From assembly GCF_004569505.1 (NCBI RefSeq), contig NZ_SPPK01000004.1:248001-312000 (forward strand): 64,000 nucleotides of DNA, read 5' to 3'. The notes under the pieces are model-generated. The model made no database searches, was not told where the DNA came from, and saw only the letters and a program-made list of their open reading frames with translations. A program made the translations under genes and the position numbers. The stretch is from Dysgonomonas mossii. Lineage in GTDB: Bacteria > Bacteroidota > Bacteroidia > Bacteroidales > Dysgonomonadaceae. Of the stretch, positions 19,343 to 28,555 are shown piece after piece (position 1 is the first letter of the stretch; each line of letters begins with the position of its first letter).

Positions 19343-19876
19343 CTATATATTTCTATGGTATTCAACTTGTAATACATTATTACAGTATGAATGGGTGTTT
19401 TGTAACTTCCAAGTCGATTCTTTAGCTGTATTGGGAAATAATGAAATTCCTGAACCAAGTATTATTGGTATGATTGTAACTGTCATTTCATCTATTGAAT
19501 CATTATCAAGAAACATCGAAATAATTTCACCTCCACCCACAAGCCAGATATCTTTGCCTTCTTGTTTTTTTATCTCTGATAGAGTTTCTATAATATTATC
19601 AGAAATAAAATGAATATTCTCTTTCGGATTGTTCATCTTATTTCTTGTAATTATATATGATATCTTATCCTTGTATGGATAGATTACATCCATATTAAGG
19701 ATATCCCGATAAGTTCTACCTCCCATGAGTACACTATCAACAGATTCAAAGAATTCATTATAGCCATAGTCCAATTCAGGTGTAATTGGATATGCTGATA
19801 GCCAGTCTAAACCTCCGTCTATATTAGCAATATATCCATCGATAGATGCTGCAATATATAATCTGATTTTTCGCAT
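19343..19876 (-). CDS. RibD C-terminal / dihydrofolate reductase-fold protein
   Basis: A 177-residue protein from the ATG at 19876, where the family begins (MRKIRLYIAASIDGYIA). The frame stays open to 20011, but that stretch lies in an inverted-repeat region and looks noncoding. The motifs LYIAASIDGYIA, LMGGRTY and WLVGGGE fit the RibD_C/DHFR-like reductase group (YwjB/YyaP-like). Such enzymes bind NADPH; the substrate is unknown and trimethoprim resistance should not be assumed. It looks like cargo between the HTH pair and rteC. Confidence 0.75.
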   Translation of the reverse strand: MRKIRLYIAASIDGYIANIDGGLDWLSAYPITPELDYGYNEFFESVDSVLMGGRTYRDILNMDVIYPYKDKISYIITRNKMNNPKENIHFISDNIIETLSEIKKQEGKDIWLVGGGEIISMFLDNDSIDEMTVTIIPIILGSGISLFPNTAKESTWKLQNTHSYCNNVLQVEYHRNI

Positions 19877-19891
19877 AGATATAATATTTAG

Positions 19892-20051
19892 ATGTGCAAT
19901 ATACAAAAAAGAAGTGTGGAGCATGCACTGCTCCATCACGAGGTACTGGTATACCCGAAGAACGAAACAGGCATGTCCACACCATACTTTCGTATAGCAT
20001 GAACATTGCACATTTCGTCTCGTTCTTCTAAAATTACCAGTTTTCGTGATG
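19892..20051. repeat. Nested long inverted repeat upstream of the RibD/DHFR-like gene
   Basis: CATCACGA (19934-19941) pairs with TCGTGATG (20044-20051), ACTGGTA (19945-19951) with TACCAGT (20035-20041), and GAAGAACGA (19957-19965) with TCGTTCTTC (20020-20028), making one long imperfect hairpin. In addition GGAGCA/TGCTCC (19918-19934) forms a short hairpin, ATGTGCAAT (19892-19900) pairs with ATTGCACAT (20005-20013), and GTGTGGA (19914-19920) with TCCACAC (19976-19982). It may be a recombination or transfer site, a small mobile-element remnant or a structured transcript. Confidence 0.5.
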
Positions 20052-20150
20052 AGACGTTTACGTGAACGTTATGTCATATATATATCAAGAAGTATTATGA
20101 ATACTCCTGTTTTTCTTTTTATTCATACAAATATAAGTTATTATTTCGAT

Positions 20151-20999
20151 TCATTTATTGTCCAAACCATCCATTTTTTCTTCAAGAAGCTTGATCAATT
20201 TATCTAAAAACAAAGTGCGACTGCCTTTGCGTTCCCGCATTTCAAGAAATGTATGATAGAAATCTCCCAAATTGATATTGAAGACTGTCTCAATATATTC
20301 AGCAAGCTCTTTGATGTTAGTATTGCCATTATTGAAACAACCTGCGTTATCCCATGCGTAAATCAGTTCAACAAGTTCTGCTTTTTTTGCAGTCCATGTA
20401 AGTCTTGTTTTAGGTAAATTAAAACCGTCTTGAAAATTGCGCTCTAAATTATCAATGTTTAAAAGCTTATTGTTTATATAAACTGTCAACCTCTCATTTG
20501 CAATCATCTTCGCAACTTTAAAATCGAAGCTTGTTGAAAATTTAGTATCTCTTTCAAAGTAGAAACAATCGAGAATCAATTGAATATCAGGCTTACCTCT
20601 TAGAAAATAATACTTATCAAGGTGAGTACTTCCTGAACGATAATATTGGTAGAAGTCTGCGTTATTGTCAAAGAAATACTTTATTCGTCCTAAAATTCCT
20701 TCTAAATAATTCTTTCTATCAATATAACTACCAGTTGGCATTCGCATTTCCAAATTATATATCTTTCGATGATAAATTAGAATACTGAATAATTGAGGTT
20801 TCGTTTCTTTAAAGAACGTAATTTCGTCGAGTTGATTTTGAAAGGTATAATTTGAAACGAATTCTTTTAATTCATCGAAAGCTGTTTCTAATAAAGAAAT
20901 AATACTAACTGATTTTTGAAAAATATTACTCTCTTCTAATTCTATAAATTGAATCTTTTTATTAATATTTTCCTTTATTTGACGAATAAACTGTTCCAT
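20151..20999 (-). CDS. rteC: RteC family regulator of conjugative-element excision
   Basis: A 282-residue protein with the RteC signature in its C-terminal third: LTWTAKKAELVELIYAW, then NIKELAEYIETVFNINLGDFYHTFLEMRERKG split over two helices, ending LFLDKL. In CTnDOT RteC binds upstream of the excision operon and activates it; RteC itself is induced by the RteA/RteB two-component system. No RteA/RteB genes are in the window. The two HTH genes at 18.3-19.1 kb are plausible targets. Length matches the family. The upstream region to 21074 is short and AT-rich. Confidence 0.85.
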   Translation of the reverse strand: MEQFIRQIKENINKKIQFIELEESNIFQKSVSIISLLETAFDELKEFVSNYTFQNQLDEITFFKETKPQLFSILIYHRKIYNLEMRMPTGSYIDRKNYLEGILGRIKYFFDNNADFYQYYRSGSTHLDKYYFLRGKPDIQLILDCFYFERDTKFSTSFDFKVAKMIANERLTVYINNKLLNIDNLERNFQDGFNLPKTRLTWTAKKAELVELIYAWDNAGCFNNGNTNIKELAEYIETVFNINLGDFYHTFLEMRERKGSRTLFLDKLIKLLEEKMDGLDNK

Positions 21000-21074
21000 A
21001 GTACTGTATTAGATTTGCGTAATGATTCTTTTTCAGAGCTTAAAAACTAGAAACACTTATTTGCATGCTAACCT

Positions 21075-21830
21075 TTAAAGAATAGATTTCAACAAAAAAT
21101 CTGCATAAAAGTCTGGAGTAGAACTATTCTTTATGCCATTTATCGTTTTGCGTATATCATAATCAATTTTCCGAAGAATGAGCTTAACCTTTTCGTCAAA
21201 TGTGCACCCGCTTTCATTTATTGTCAATTGTAAATAAACCGCTTTTCCTCCATTGAGTTCTTTGCTGCGACCAACTGAACCTGCGTTAATGAATAATTTA
21301 GGTAAATCATTGCTATAAACTTCCTTTATAAAAGACAAATGAGTATGACCACATACGATAATATCAGCTTGATTCGATTCAAACATTCCAATTATAGATT
21401 CTGTATCATGATTTTCGTAGATATATTCTTCATTACTTTTAGGACTGCCATGAACAAGTAAAAATGAAATCCCAGCGTAACTGAATTTAATATTAGGTTT
21501 TAACTCTGATAAGTATTTGAGATTGGTTTCTGATATTATTTCTTTTGTTTGGCGTATGGTTTCTGCACGAGCGAGTTGTTCTTCTAATGTATGTCTTTTG
21601 AGAGGATGCACTTCATAATCGAAAGCTATTCTTTCATCATGGTTTCCCATAATTGTGGGGATATTATATTCCCGAATCAGGTTGATAACTTCGTTTGTCC
21701 ATGGAGCACCATCAGTTAAATCCCCCAGACAGTATATTTGATCGGCCTTAAAATCAAAGTGAATATCATCTAACACTTTTTCTAATGCCGACAAATTGGC
21801 ATGTATATCACTTATTATTGCTATTTTCAT
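21075..21830 (-). CDS. Calcineurin-like metallophosphoesterase
   Basis: A 251-residue protein with the full metallophosphoesterase motif set: SDIHAN near residue 8, GDLTDG near 36, GNHDE near 62 and GHTH near 160. It resembles the YfcE/MJ0936 phosphodiesterase group. The chosen ATG at 21830 forms TAATG with the stop of the upstream acetyltransferase; the longer frame from 21857 is less likely. The substrate is unknown. The two genes form a tight pair of accessory cargo beside rteC. Confidence 0.8.
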   Translation of the reverse strand: MKIAIISDIHANLSALEKVLDDIHFDFKADQIYCLGDLTDGAPWTNEVINLIREYNIPTIMGNHDERIAFDYEVHPLKRHTLEEQLARAETIRQTKEIISETNLKYLSELKPNIKFSYAGISFLLVHGSPKSNEEYIYENHDTESIIGMFESNQADIIVCGHTHLSFIKEVYSNDLPKLFINAGSVGRSKELNGGKAVYLQLTINESGCTFDEKVKLILRKIDYDIRKTINGIKNSSTPDFYADFLLKSIL

Positions 21831-22312
21831 TATTCTCCTAAATCCTTTAACATCCATATTTTACAGTAATTATGTCCACTTTTTCCCATAGGAGTATCTA
21901 GATATTTAAATCCTAATCTTTCGTATAAACCGACAGCCATGCTTAGTTCTTCCATACTTTCGAGATAGATATACTTATATCCCACTTGTTTTGCAAAATC
22001 AAGACATATATTTATCAATTGCTTACCATAGCCTTTACCTCTGGTCTCAGGGATAGTATATAGCTTCACTAGTTCGGCTGTATGTTCGGGTAAACCTTGA
22101 GTCGGATAAATACCTGCACCACCTAGTATCTTATTATTTTCTTCGATGACAAAGTATGCACTTTTATCATTGTTTACAATGTCACTCAAAGACCATATAC
22201 TCTGGTCATAATATACAGTTCCAGGCTGGTTGGCTCCAAATTCTTCTAGAGTGGATTGTATTATACGAGCCATAGCTTCATTATCTTTCTCTTCTATTAA
22301 TCGTATATTCAT
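21830..22312 (-). CDS. GNAT family N-acetyltransferase
   Basis: A 160-residue GNAT-fold acetyltransferase. The acetyl-CoA binding motif is RGKGYGKQL near residues 91-99, preceded by the VKLYTIPE strand and followed by LYERLGF near 129, all classical. The substrate cannot be told. The stop overlaps the metallophosphoesterase start by one base. A copper-cargo gene ends 11 bp upstream, so transcription may run through from there. Confidence 0.82.
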   Translation of the reverse strand: MNIRLIEEKDNEAMARIIQSTLEEFGANQPGTVYYDQSIWSLSDIVNNDKSAYFVIEENNKILGGAGIYPTQGLPEHTAELVKLYTIPETRGKGYGKQLINICLDFAKQVGYKYIYLESMEELSMAVGLYERLGFKYLDTPMGKSGHNYCKIWMLKDLGE

Positions 22313-22323
22313 ATTTCAAGTAA

Positions 22324-22695
22324 TTATCTGTATCTACAACAATGAGGTAAAGCATTGTATGTCTTAGTATCCGCAATATGCCTCTCTGTATCATATCCCC
22401 ATCTGGCTAAAGCAGTACTTATCGAGTCTATATTGGTCTTTGTCGGATCAAAATCCACTAACAGCTTTTGATCATTTTGTATCCAATAAGCAAAAGAGAC
22501 CCCTTTTACATTAAATCGTGCTACTTTTTCTATTTCTTCCTGACACATTTCACATTCTCCTCTTACTCCCAATACATAATGTTTACCTTCTTTTCTGGGT
22601 AGGGTTCCTGCCTCACTCGTTGGTGTTACAATATTACTGACTTTACAGGAACTAAGAATTATGGTTATTAAAAAAATGATCACTACTCTTTTCAT
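22324..22695 (-). CDS. HMA-like metal-binding lipoprotein with C-terminal Cys-Cys
   Basis: A 123-residue lipoprotein with a lipobox ending at Cys17 (ILSSC). An HMA-like ferredoxin fold follows, with the metal site GECEMC (Cys48, Cys51) instead of the usual GMTCxxC, and a C-terminal LPHCCRYR (Cys119-Cys120). The same layout occurs in the genes at 32467 and 32900 and at the C-terminus of the adaptor at 33358. It is probably a periplasmic Cu(I) carrier tethered to a membrane. It is the last gene of the RND operon read from 28.9 kb. Confidence 0.72.
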   Translation of the reverse strand: MKRVVIIFLITIILSSCKVSNIVTPTSEAGTLPRKEGKHYVLGVRGECEMCQEEIEKVARFNVKGVSFAYWIQNDQKLLVDFDPTKTNIDSISTALARWGYDTERHIADTKTYNALPHCCRYR

Positions 22696-22769
22696 AATCT
22701 CTATTATTTAATATTAATAATCAAAGAGTATTGGTATTGGCTAACCAACACTCTTCTTCGTGAAGAAAC

Positions 22770-23870
22770 CTATTTTTTAGGTATGAACATGTTTTCTTTG
22801 GTCTCTTCACTTACTTTTAATAATATCTCATCATTAGGCTCCAGATTGCCAAATACCTCTATTGTCATTCCGTTTGTCCGTCCTTTTCTTACAGGTACTT
22901 TTTGAGTTTTGCCTTCTACAATTTTCATTACATATACCCCCATATTTCCATCGACCAAAGCTGATTTTGGAATAAAGAATGTAGGTTCTTTAGATTGAAG
23001 AGTAATGTTTGCATCAACAATCATACGAGGTAAGAGTACATTATCCTGATTTAGTACATCAATCTCGATACGCTCAGCCCTTAATTTAGAATCCAAAGCA
23101 CCTGCTTTTCTGACAACAAGTCCCGTAAATACTTTCTGCGGAATTGATTTGGCTGAAAATTTTACTGTGTCACTTAATTGAACATAAGGAGTATGAGCTT
23201 CAGGAATTGCTAATACAAGCCTTAATGCTGCATCTTTTTGAACGACCAACAATGGTCTGTCTGAACCTTTTCCCGCAGGACCTACATAAGCACCTATATC
23301 TGTATTACGTTCTGTTACAATCCCCGAAAAAGGCGCACGTATAACCAGATAATTCTCCATTGCCTTAATCTCTTGATAAACTGATTTCGATGCTGTGTAT
23401 TGAGCCTCATCTGCATCTTTCTTGGCTGTTATCTGATCAATGGCATCCTGTGACACAGCACCTTCTGTTTGAGCAGCTTTGATAGTTCTGTCATAAGTTG
23501 CTTTCGTGGCTATATAAATAGCCTCCTGTGCTTTCATCTTCGACAGTGCAGATGCTAGTTGAGAATTAATTTCAGGGGCTTCCATCGTTATTAACACCTG
23601 ACCTTGCGAAACCTTAGAGCCCACATCGACCTTTAGTGTTTGTACATAGCTAGCAACTTTTGCATAAATCTGTACTTCTTGATCTGCAATTAATTCTCCG
23701 GGAAGGCGAACCGGTACAGTTGGATTTGATTTTTTGAGTTTGACAGTCTCGAAGCTCATGGGCATATTCATTCCTGCTTGCGGTTCTTCTGCTTTTTTTT
23801 CTTTAGTCGAGCATGCACCGAATAGTAAGATGAATGTTGTAGCTAAAACAATATTATATATCTTTTTCAT
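22770..23870 (-). CDS. RND efflux periplasmic adaptor (membrane fusion protein)
   Basis: A 366-residue lipoprotein (lipobox FGAC, Cys20) of the HlyD/AcrA adaptor family. It has a barrel-sandwich lipoyl half VGSKVSQGQVLITME near 82-96, a coiled-coil hairpin near 100-165, the second lipoyl half VIRAPFSGIVTERN, then beta-barrel and membrane-proximal domains. It joins the inner-membrane pump encoded 12 bp upstream to the TolC-like channel. There is no added metal-binding domain, unlike the adaptor at 33358, so the substrate could be a metal or an organic compound. Confidence 0.85.
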   Translation of the reverse strand: MKKIYNIVLATTFILLFGACSTKEKKAEEPQAGMNMPMSFETVKLKKSNPTVPVRLPGELIADQEVQIYAKVASYVQTLKVDVGSKVSQGQVLITMEAPEINSQLASALSKMKAQEAIYIATKATYDRTIKAAQTEGAVSQDAIDQITAKKDADEAQYTASKSVYQEIKAMENYLVIRAPFSGIVTERNTDIGAYVGPAGKGSDRPLLVVQKDAALRLVLAIPEAHTPYVQLSDTVKFSAKSIPQKVFTGLVVRKAGALDSKLRAERIEIDVLNQDNVLLPRMIVDANITLQSKEPTFFIPKSALVDGNMGVYVMKIVEGKTQKVPVRKGRTNGMTIEVFGNLEPNDEILLKVSEETKENMFIPKK

Positions 23871-23882
23871 TCTGCTTATTTC

Positions 23883-26800
23883 TTATTTAATTTTATTATC
23901 AAAGTATTTACTTTCTGCATCTTCCGGGTCTAAGGATACCGATTGTATTGATGCTTTATTTTGCATGTAAGCATATATCTGAGGAAGTATAACCAATACG
24001 GCAAAAGTAGAAGCTATAATACCACCGATCACAGCTCGTCCAAGAGGTGAGGTCTGATCACCACCTTCTCCAAAGCCAATAGCCATCGGAAGCATACCTA
24101 CCGTCATTGCTAAACTTGTCATGATAATAGGACGTATACGCAAAGCGGCAGCTTCCTTAGCTGCACCTAGAGCATCTCCTGTTTTCTTGCGAATATCTTC
24201 TGCGTTTGATATAAGTAGTAAAGCATTCGCAATAGATACCCCGATTGACATAATAAGTCCCATGTAAGATTGTAGGTTAAGAGTTGAGCCTGTTAACATA
24301 AGCATACTCAATGCACCTAGAATTACGGCAGGAACACTAGTCAATATGACCGCCGATACTTTGAAAGATTGAAAATTTGCTGCCAGCATCAGAAATATCA
24401 CAACAATGGATATGAGTAATCCTCCGTTCAAGCTATTCATTGTATCAGTCAATACTGGAGTCATCCCTGCCACTTCCACATTCAATCCTTTAGGCATTTC
24501 TCCCAATGAGTCAATAGCAGCTTGTATATCTTTAGCTGCACGTCCTAAATCTTTTTGATGAACGTTCGCGACAACAGAAGTATATCCCATAGAGCCTTTG
24601 TTATAACTTTCTCCATATCCTTTACCTTGAGTAATGGTGGCGACATCCCCGAGTATAGGGCGGACATTTCCTTTAGATACGGAGATGTTGGATAAATCAT
24701 CAATACTCGACATCTCATTAATAGGCACTTGTACCTGAATGTCATAAGCCATATTCATCATACCGCCTATCCAGAAATTCTTATTGGTATAACGGGACGA
24801 CGATGTAGATGCAACCATTGAACGGGTAATGTCTGACATATCAACTCCTAGTTGAGCTGCACGAACACGATCCACATCAATATTCAGAGTCGGGTAGTTT
24901 AAAGATTGAGGTATCTGCTGATCTCTTAAATAATCAATTCCATTGAGTTTAGCCAACAGCTTATTGGCATACATCTCGTTGCGTTTCTTCATCATTCCTG
25001 AAAAACGTACCTCAATAGGATTGGTTGTTCCCTGACTCAAAACCTTTTCTGTTAAATCCATAGGTTCGAAAGATATTTGTAGCTCCGGCATTTTTTCTTT
25101 TAAATGCTTACGTATATCTTCTTTCAGGTTATCCAGATTTAAATGATTATCATTCATTGCCACCTGAAGTGTCGCTTCATGAGGGCCTGCATTGTATAGA
25201 TAGATAGGACTCACCGCAAATGTGGATGGGTGTTGTCCGACAAAAGCTGAAGTGATCTTTATATGATCCTTGCCAATCATTTGTTCGAGTTCATCTAATA
25301 CCTTATGGATCTTTTGTTCTGTTACATCCAGCCTTGTTCCTTCGGGAGCTTTGATTCTCATTTGAAATTGGCTGGAGTTAACAGAAGGAAGTACATCTCT
25401 ACCGATTATATTAAATAACAGAACCACAATACCTATGCTTACAAGCAAATAACTGAATGTAATTATCTTTCGCTTATTAAGCAAACCACTGATAAAATTC
25501 TCAAACTTGTTTCTAAACCGATCAAAAGCACCCTCTTTATGTTCTTCTTTAATTTCTTTCTCTTTTATCAGCCAGTTGGATAGGATAGGCACAAATGTCT
25601 GAGAAAGAAGGAAAGAGGTTATCATCGCAAAACTGATAGCTAAAGCCAAAGGTTTAAACAATGCTCCGGGTATTCCTGACATAGTGAGTGCTGGAACAAA
25701 AGCAGCCAACACGCTCAACATGATAAGTAATTTCGGAAAAGCAATTTCTTTACACGCATCCCATACGGCGGTTGCTCTTTTCTTACCCATCTCTAAATGC
25801 CTGTGTATATTCTCTATCGTGACAGTACTTTCATCTACCAATATCCCGACAGCCAGAGCAAGACCGGACAAAGTCATGATATTGATTGTTTGCCCGAATA
25901 GTTGTAGAAATAAAACTGATGATATCAACGAAATAGGTATTGTAAGAATTACTATAAATGCAGAACGTCTGTCCCGAAGAAATAGCAAAACCATAAGTCC
26001 CGTAAGTAAAGCTCCGATTACTCCTTCGGTAATCAAACTTTTTACGGCATTAATCACATACGTTGATTGATCGAACTCGTAAGAAATGGTTACATCATCA
26101 GGTAAGTTCTTTTGAATAGTCGGAATCTGAGCTTTCAGATTCTTCACTACATCCCACGTAGAGGCTTTTCCTGATTTAGCTATGTTGATATAAACTGAAC
26201 GTTTTCCGTTTACCAAAGCATATCCTGTTGCTATATCGGCTCCGTCTTTTACCGTTGCCACGTCACGCAGATAAACAGTTTGTACATCTCCCTTAAACAG
26301 AGGTATATCTTCAAAATCCTTTACTCCTTTTATGGTATTATTCGTAGGAGTCAGGTAATTGATGTCTCCAATCTGAACATTACCCCCAGGTGCAGTAATA
26401 TTATTCTTGGTGATTGCTTCCACAATTTGATCCGGCGACATATTGTGTACCCGTAAAGCCGAAGGGTCGATGTTGATTTCAATTGTCCGAGGACTACCAC
26501 CAAAGGGTGGAGCACTTGTAAGACCGGGAATTGCAATAAGAAAAGGTCTTGCCGTAAAGTTGGCAATATCCTGCAATTCGTTATTAGTCTTTGTCGAACT
26601 CTTAAATACAAGTTGTCCTACGGGTTGAGACGAAGCATCGAAACGGATAATGAAAGGAGCCGGAGCCCCCGGTGGTAAGAATACCTGCGATCTGTTGGAT
26701 AAAGCACTGATTTCGGCAATTGCCTGCCCCATGTCCGTATTCTCGTAGAAAGTCACCTTCATTAAGGTAAGACCTTGTGTATTCTTTGTTTCAATATTTT

Positions 26801-27032
26801 TGATACCATTGGTAAACAGCATCATATTGATGTACATTTTAGTGAAATATCCTTCCATCTGGCTAGGAGTATAGCCTCCGAATGAGTGTGCAATGTAAAC
26901 CACCGGCAAATTCATTTCGGGAAGAATATCCACCCGCACATCACGGGTTGCTTTTATTCCGAAAAATAACAACCCCATTACCAGCACCAATACCGCTATT
27001 GGTTTGCGTAATGCAGCTCTGATTAAATTCAT
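23883..27032 (-). CDS. RND efflux permease, AcrB/HAE1-like superfamily
   Basis: A 1049-residue inner-membrane RND transporter with two duplicated halves of about six transmembrane segments and large periplasmic loops. The TM4 proton-relay region reads VGILVDEST, with Asp-Glu where AcrB has Asp-Asp and CusA-type metal pumps have one Asp, so it is closer to the HAE group. The length is normal. The gene is 3 bp after the TolC-like gene's stop and 12 bp before the adaptor, a complete tripartite operon. Its position within metal-resistance genes suggests metal-linked efflux, but this is not proven. Confidence 0.87.
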   Translation of the reverse strand: MNLIRAALRKPIAVLVLVMGLLFFGIKATRDVRVDILPEMNLPVVYIAHSFGGYTPSQMEGYFTKMYINMMLFTNGIKNIETKNTQGLTLMKVTFYENTDMGQAIAEISALSNRSQVFLPPGAPAPFIIRFDASSQPVGQLVFKSSTKTNNELQDIANFTARPFLIAIPGLTSAPPFGGSPRTIEINIDPSALRVHNMSPDQIVEAITKNNITAPGGNVQIGDINYLTPTNNTIKGVKDFEDIPLFKGDVQTVYLRDVATVKDGADIATGYALVNGKRSVYINIAKSGKASTWDVVKNLKAQIPTIQKNLPDDVTISYEFDQSTYVINAVKSLITEGVIGALLTGLMVLLFLRDRRSAFIVILTIPISLISSVLFLQLFGQTINIMTLSGLALAVGILVDESTVTIENIHRHLEMGKKRATAVWDACKEIAFPKLLIMLSVLAAFVPALTMSGIPGALFKPLALAISFAMITSFLLSQTFVPILSNWLIKEKEIKEEHKEGAFDRFRNKFENFISGLLNKRKIITFSYLLVSIGIVVLLFNIIGRDVLPSVNSSQFQMRIKAPEGTRLDVTEQKIHKVLDELEQMIGKDHIKITSAFVGQHPSTFAVSPIYLYNAGPHEATLQVAMNDNHLNLDNLKEDIRKHLKEKMPELQISFEPMDLTEKVLSQGTTNPIEVRFSGMMKKRNEMYANKLLAKLNGIDYLRDQQIPQSLNYPTLNIDVDRVRAAQLGVDMSDITRSMVASTSSSRYTNKNFWIGGMMNMAYDIQVQVPINEMSSIDDLSNISVSKGNVRPILGDVATITQGKGYGESYNKGSMGYTSVVANVHQKDLGRAAKDIQAAIDSLGEMPKGLNVEVAGMTPVLTDTMNSLNGGLLISIVVIFLMLAANFQSFKVSAVILTSVPAVILGALSMLMLTGSTLNLQSYMGLIMSIGVSIANALLLISNAEDIRKKTGDALGAAKEAAALRIRPIIMTSLAMTVGMLPMAIGFGEGGDQTSPLGRAVIGGIIASTFAVLVILPQIYAYMQNKASIQSVSLDPEDAESKYFDNKIK

Positions 27033-27035
27033 ATT

Positions 27036-28427
27036 TTATTGATCTATTTCGTTAGTGAATAAATTGATGTCTCCCACAGAAGAAGCTTTCAATAATAAAG
27101 CTTGCCAAACGTTGATAATTGCAATCTCGTTATCCGTTTCAGCTCTGTTCAGACTGTAAAAAGATTGAGTAAGATCTGCAATTGTTGTTAATCCGTTTTT
27201 ATACAAAGCCAAATGTTGCTGATATGCTTCAGAGGCAGCTTTTACCTGTATGGGTGATTCTTTTTTATAGTCTAAAGCATTGAGTATTCTACCGTCTGCC
27301 ATAAGTGATTGGGCTTTTAATTCACTTTCCAGTAATTTGTATTCATCTACTAATGCTGATGAAGTGAATCTCTGGCTCTTTATTTTTGAGTGATTTCGAA
27401 ATAGTGAGGTGAAATTCCACGTTACACCTACACCAATGAGATAGTTGGTCCTATCTATTCCTACTCCGTCTGTGTATTTTCGGGAGAAGGCTGAATTATC
27501 CTGAACATAATTATATTCGAAACCTGATCCTCTCCCTTGCAATACTCCGAATAAAGAGAATCTCGGCATATTTTGAGATTTCAATAACTTTATTTGCCCG
27601 TTACTCTGATCTATAATTGCCTGCTTATATAGTAATGAAGGATGATTTTGAGAGCCTTCAGATGCTGATGAAAGTAATGCTGGTGATGATTTTGAGAAAG
27701 TATCTTCCAATTGAAATTGGGTATATTCAATACCTAAAAGAACGGCTAATACTTTCGATAACTCAAGTTCTTTATCCAACACTTTTATCAGACTTATTTT
27801 TGCATTCGATACTTCTGCCTGAGCCAAAGATGCGTCTACCTTTGGCTTCAATTCACTATCAGCTAAACTTTGTACTGTTGAGAGAAATACCTCAGCTCGT
27901 TCTATATTCTGTTGTTGAACGAATACCATTCGTTGGATAGCCAATAAATTGAGATAGGCTGACACTGTCCGTATCTGATGTTGGAATACTTCTTGTTGCA
28001 AATCGGCCCTGCTTTTTTCTTTTGCTAGACGAAACAGATTTATAGTGTTACTTATCTGACCGAAAGTAAAGAAATCCCAATTGATATTGGCCAGATACAG
28101 AGAGCCGAAAGCGGCATTCCAATTTTGCTCAGCTAGAGGCATACTGGTGGATGCGACTCCAAGTCCGCCAAAACCATACATAGGACCATTCTGAGCATTG
28201 ATAGTACCATAGCTCTGTTGTGCTGAAAATTTAAGATCGGGTAAATATTCTCGTTTACTTACTTGTTCTGCGGCTTCTGATGCTTGTAGATAATTCTTTT
28301 TTGCTTTGATGTTTTCGTAATTATCTGTGGCAATATGTAAGGCATCCTGCATACTCAACGAAGTTTGAGCAGGTACAATTCTACATACCGAGAGCAGCAT
28401 CAGTAGAACAATTATTTTTTTGTTCAT
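27036..28427 (-). CDS. TolC family outer membrane efflux channel
   Basis: A 463-residue protein; the ATG at 28427 gives a clean signal peptide (MNKKIIVLLMLLSVCRIVPA) and is preferred over 28478. It has two repeated OEP halves with long helices, typical of TolC. It is the first gene of the channel-permease-adaptor operon. Upstream lie a Cys-rich secreted protein and a MarR regulator on the same strand. The 5' region carries several hairpins that may control it. Confidence 0.84.
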   Translation of the reverse strand: MNKKIIVLLMLLSVCRIVPAQTSLSMQDALHIATDNYENIKAKKNYLQASEAAEQVSKREYLPDLKFSAQQSYGTINAQNGPMYGFGGLGVASTSMPLAEQNWNAAFGSLYLANINWDFFTFGQISNTINLFRLAKEKSRADLQQEVFQHQIRTVSAYLNLLAIQRMVFVQQQNIERAEVFLSTVQSLADSELKPKVDASLAQAEVSNAKISLIKVLDKELELSKVLAVLLGIEYTQFQLEDTFSKSSPALLSSASEGSQNHPSLLYKQAIIDQSNGQIKLLKSQNMPRFSLFGVLQGRGSGFEYNYVQDNSAFSRKYTDGVGIDRTNYLIGVGVTWNFTSLFRNHSKIKSQRFTSSALVDEYKLLESELKAQSLMADGRILNALDYKKESPIQVKAASEAYQQHLALYKNGLTTIADLTQSFYSLNRAETDNEIAIINVWQALLLKASSVGDINLFTNEIDQ

Positions 28428-28463
28428 ATTCTGCTTTTTATGAAAATGTATATATTGAATGAG

Positions 28464-28554
28464 TAGTCTTTTAGGCAAAAGACTAAAGAAAGATAAAGTG
28501 TATCATGTCCTTAGAAAAAAGACATAATAAGCCTTCCTATTGTTGAGCAATAGG
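28464..28554 (-). promoter_or_regulatory. Cluster of three dyads between the Cys-rich gene and the TolC-like gene
   Basis: TAGTCTTTT/AAAAGACTA with a 4-nt loop (28464-28485), ATGTC/GACAT (28505-28525) and CCTATTG/CAATAGG (28536-28554) lie within 91 bp. None has a downstream T tract on the - strand, so they are more likely operators or leader hairpins than terminators. Confidence 0.35.
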
Positions 28555-28555
28555 T

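Noticed and set aside
19877..20011. N-terminal extension of the RibD/DHFR-like protein to 20011
   Set aside because: The added 45 residues are Cys-rich and unlike the family, and they lie over the inverted repeats; the family start is at 19876.
19934..20051. Integron attC site
   Set aside because: The overall shape is similar, but the GTTRRRY and RYYYAAC core boxes are not found at the ends, and no integron integrase is present.
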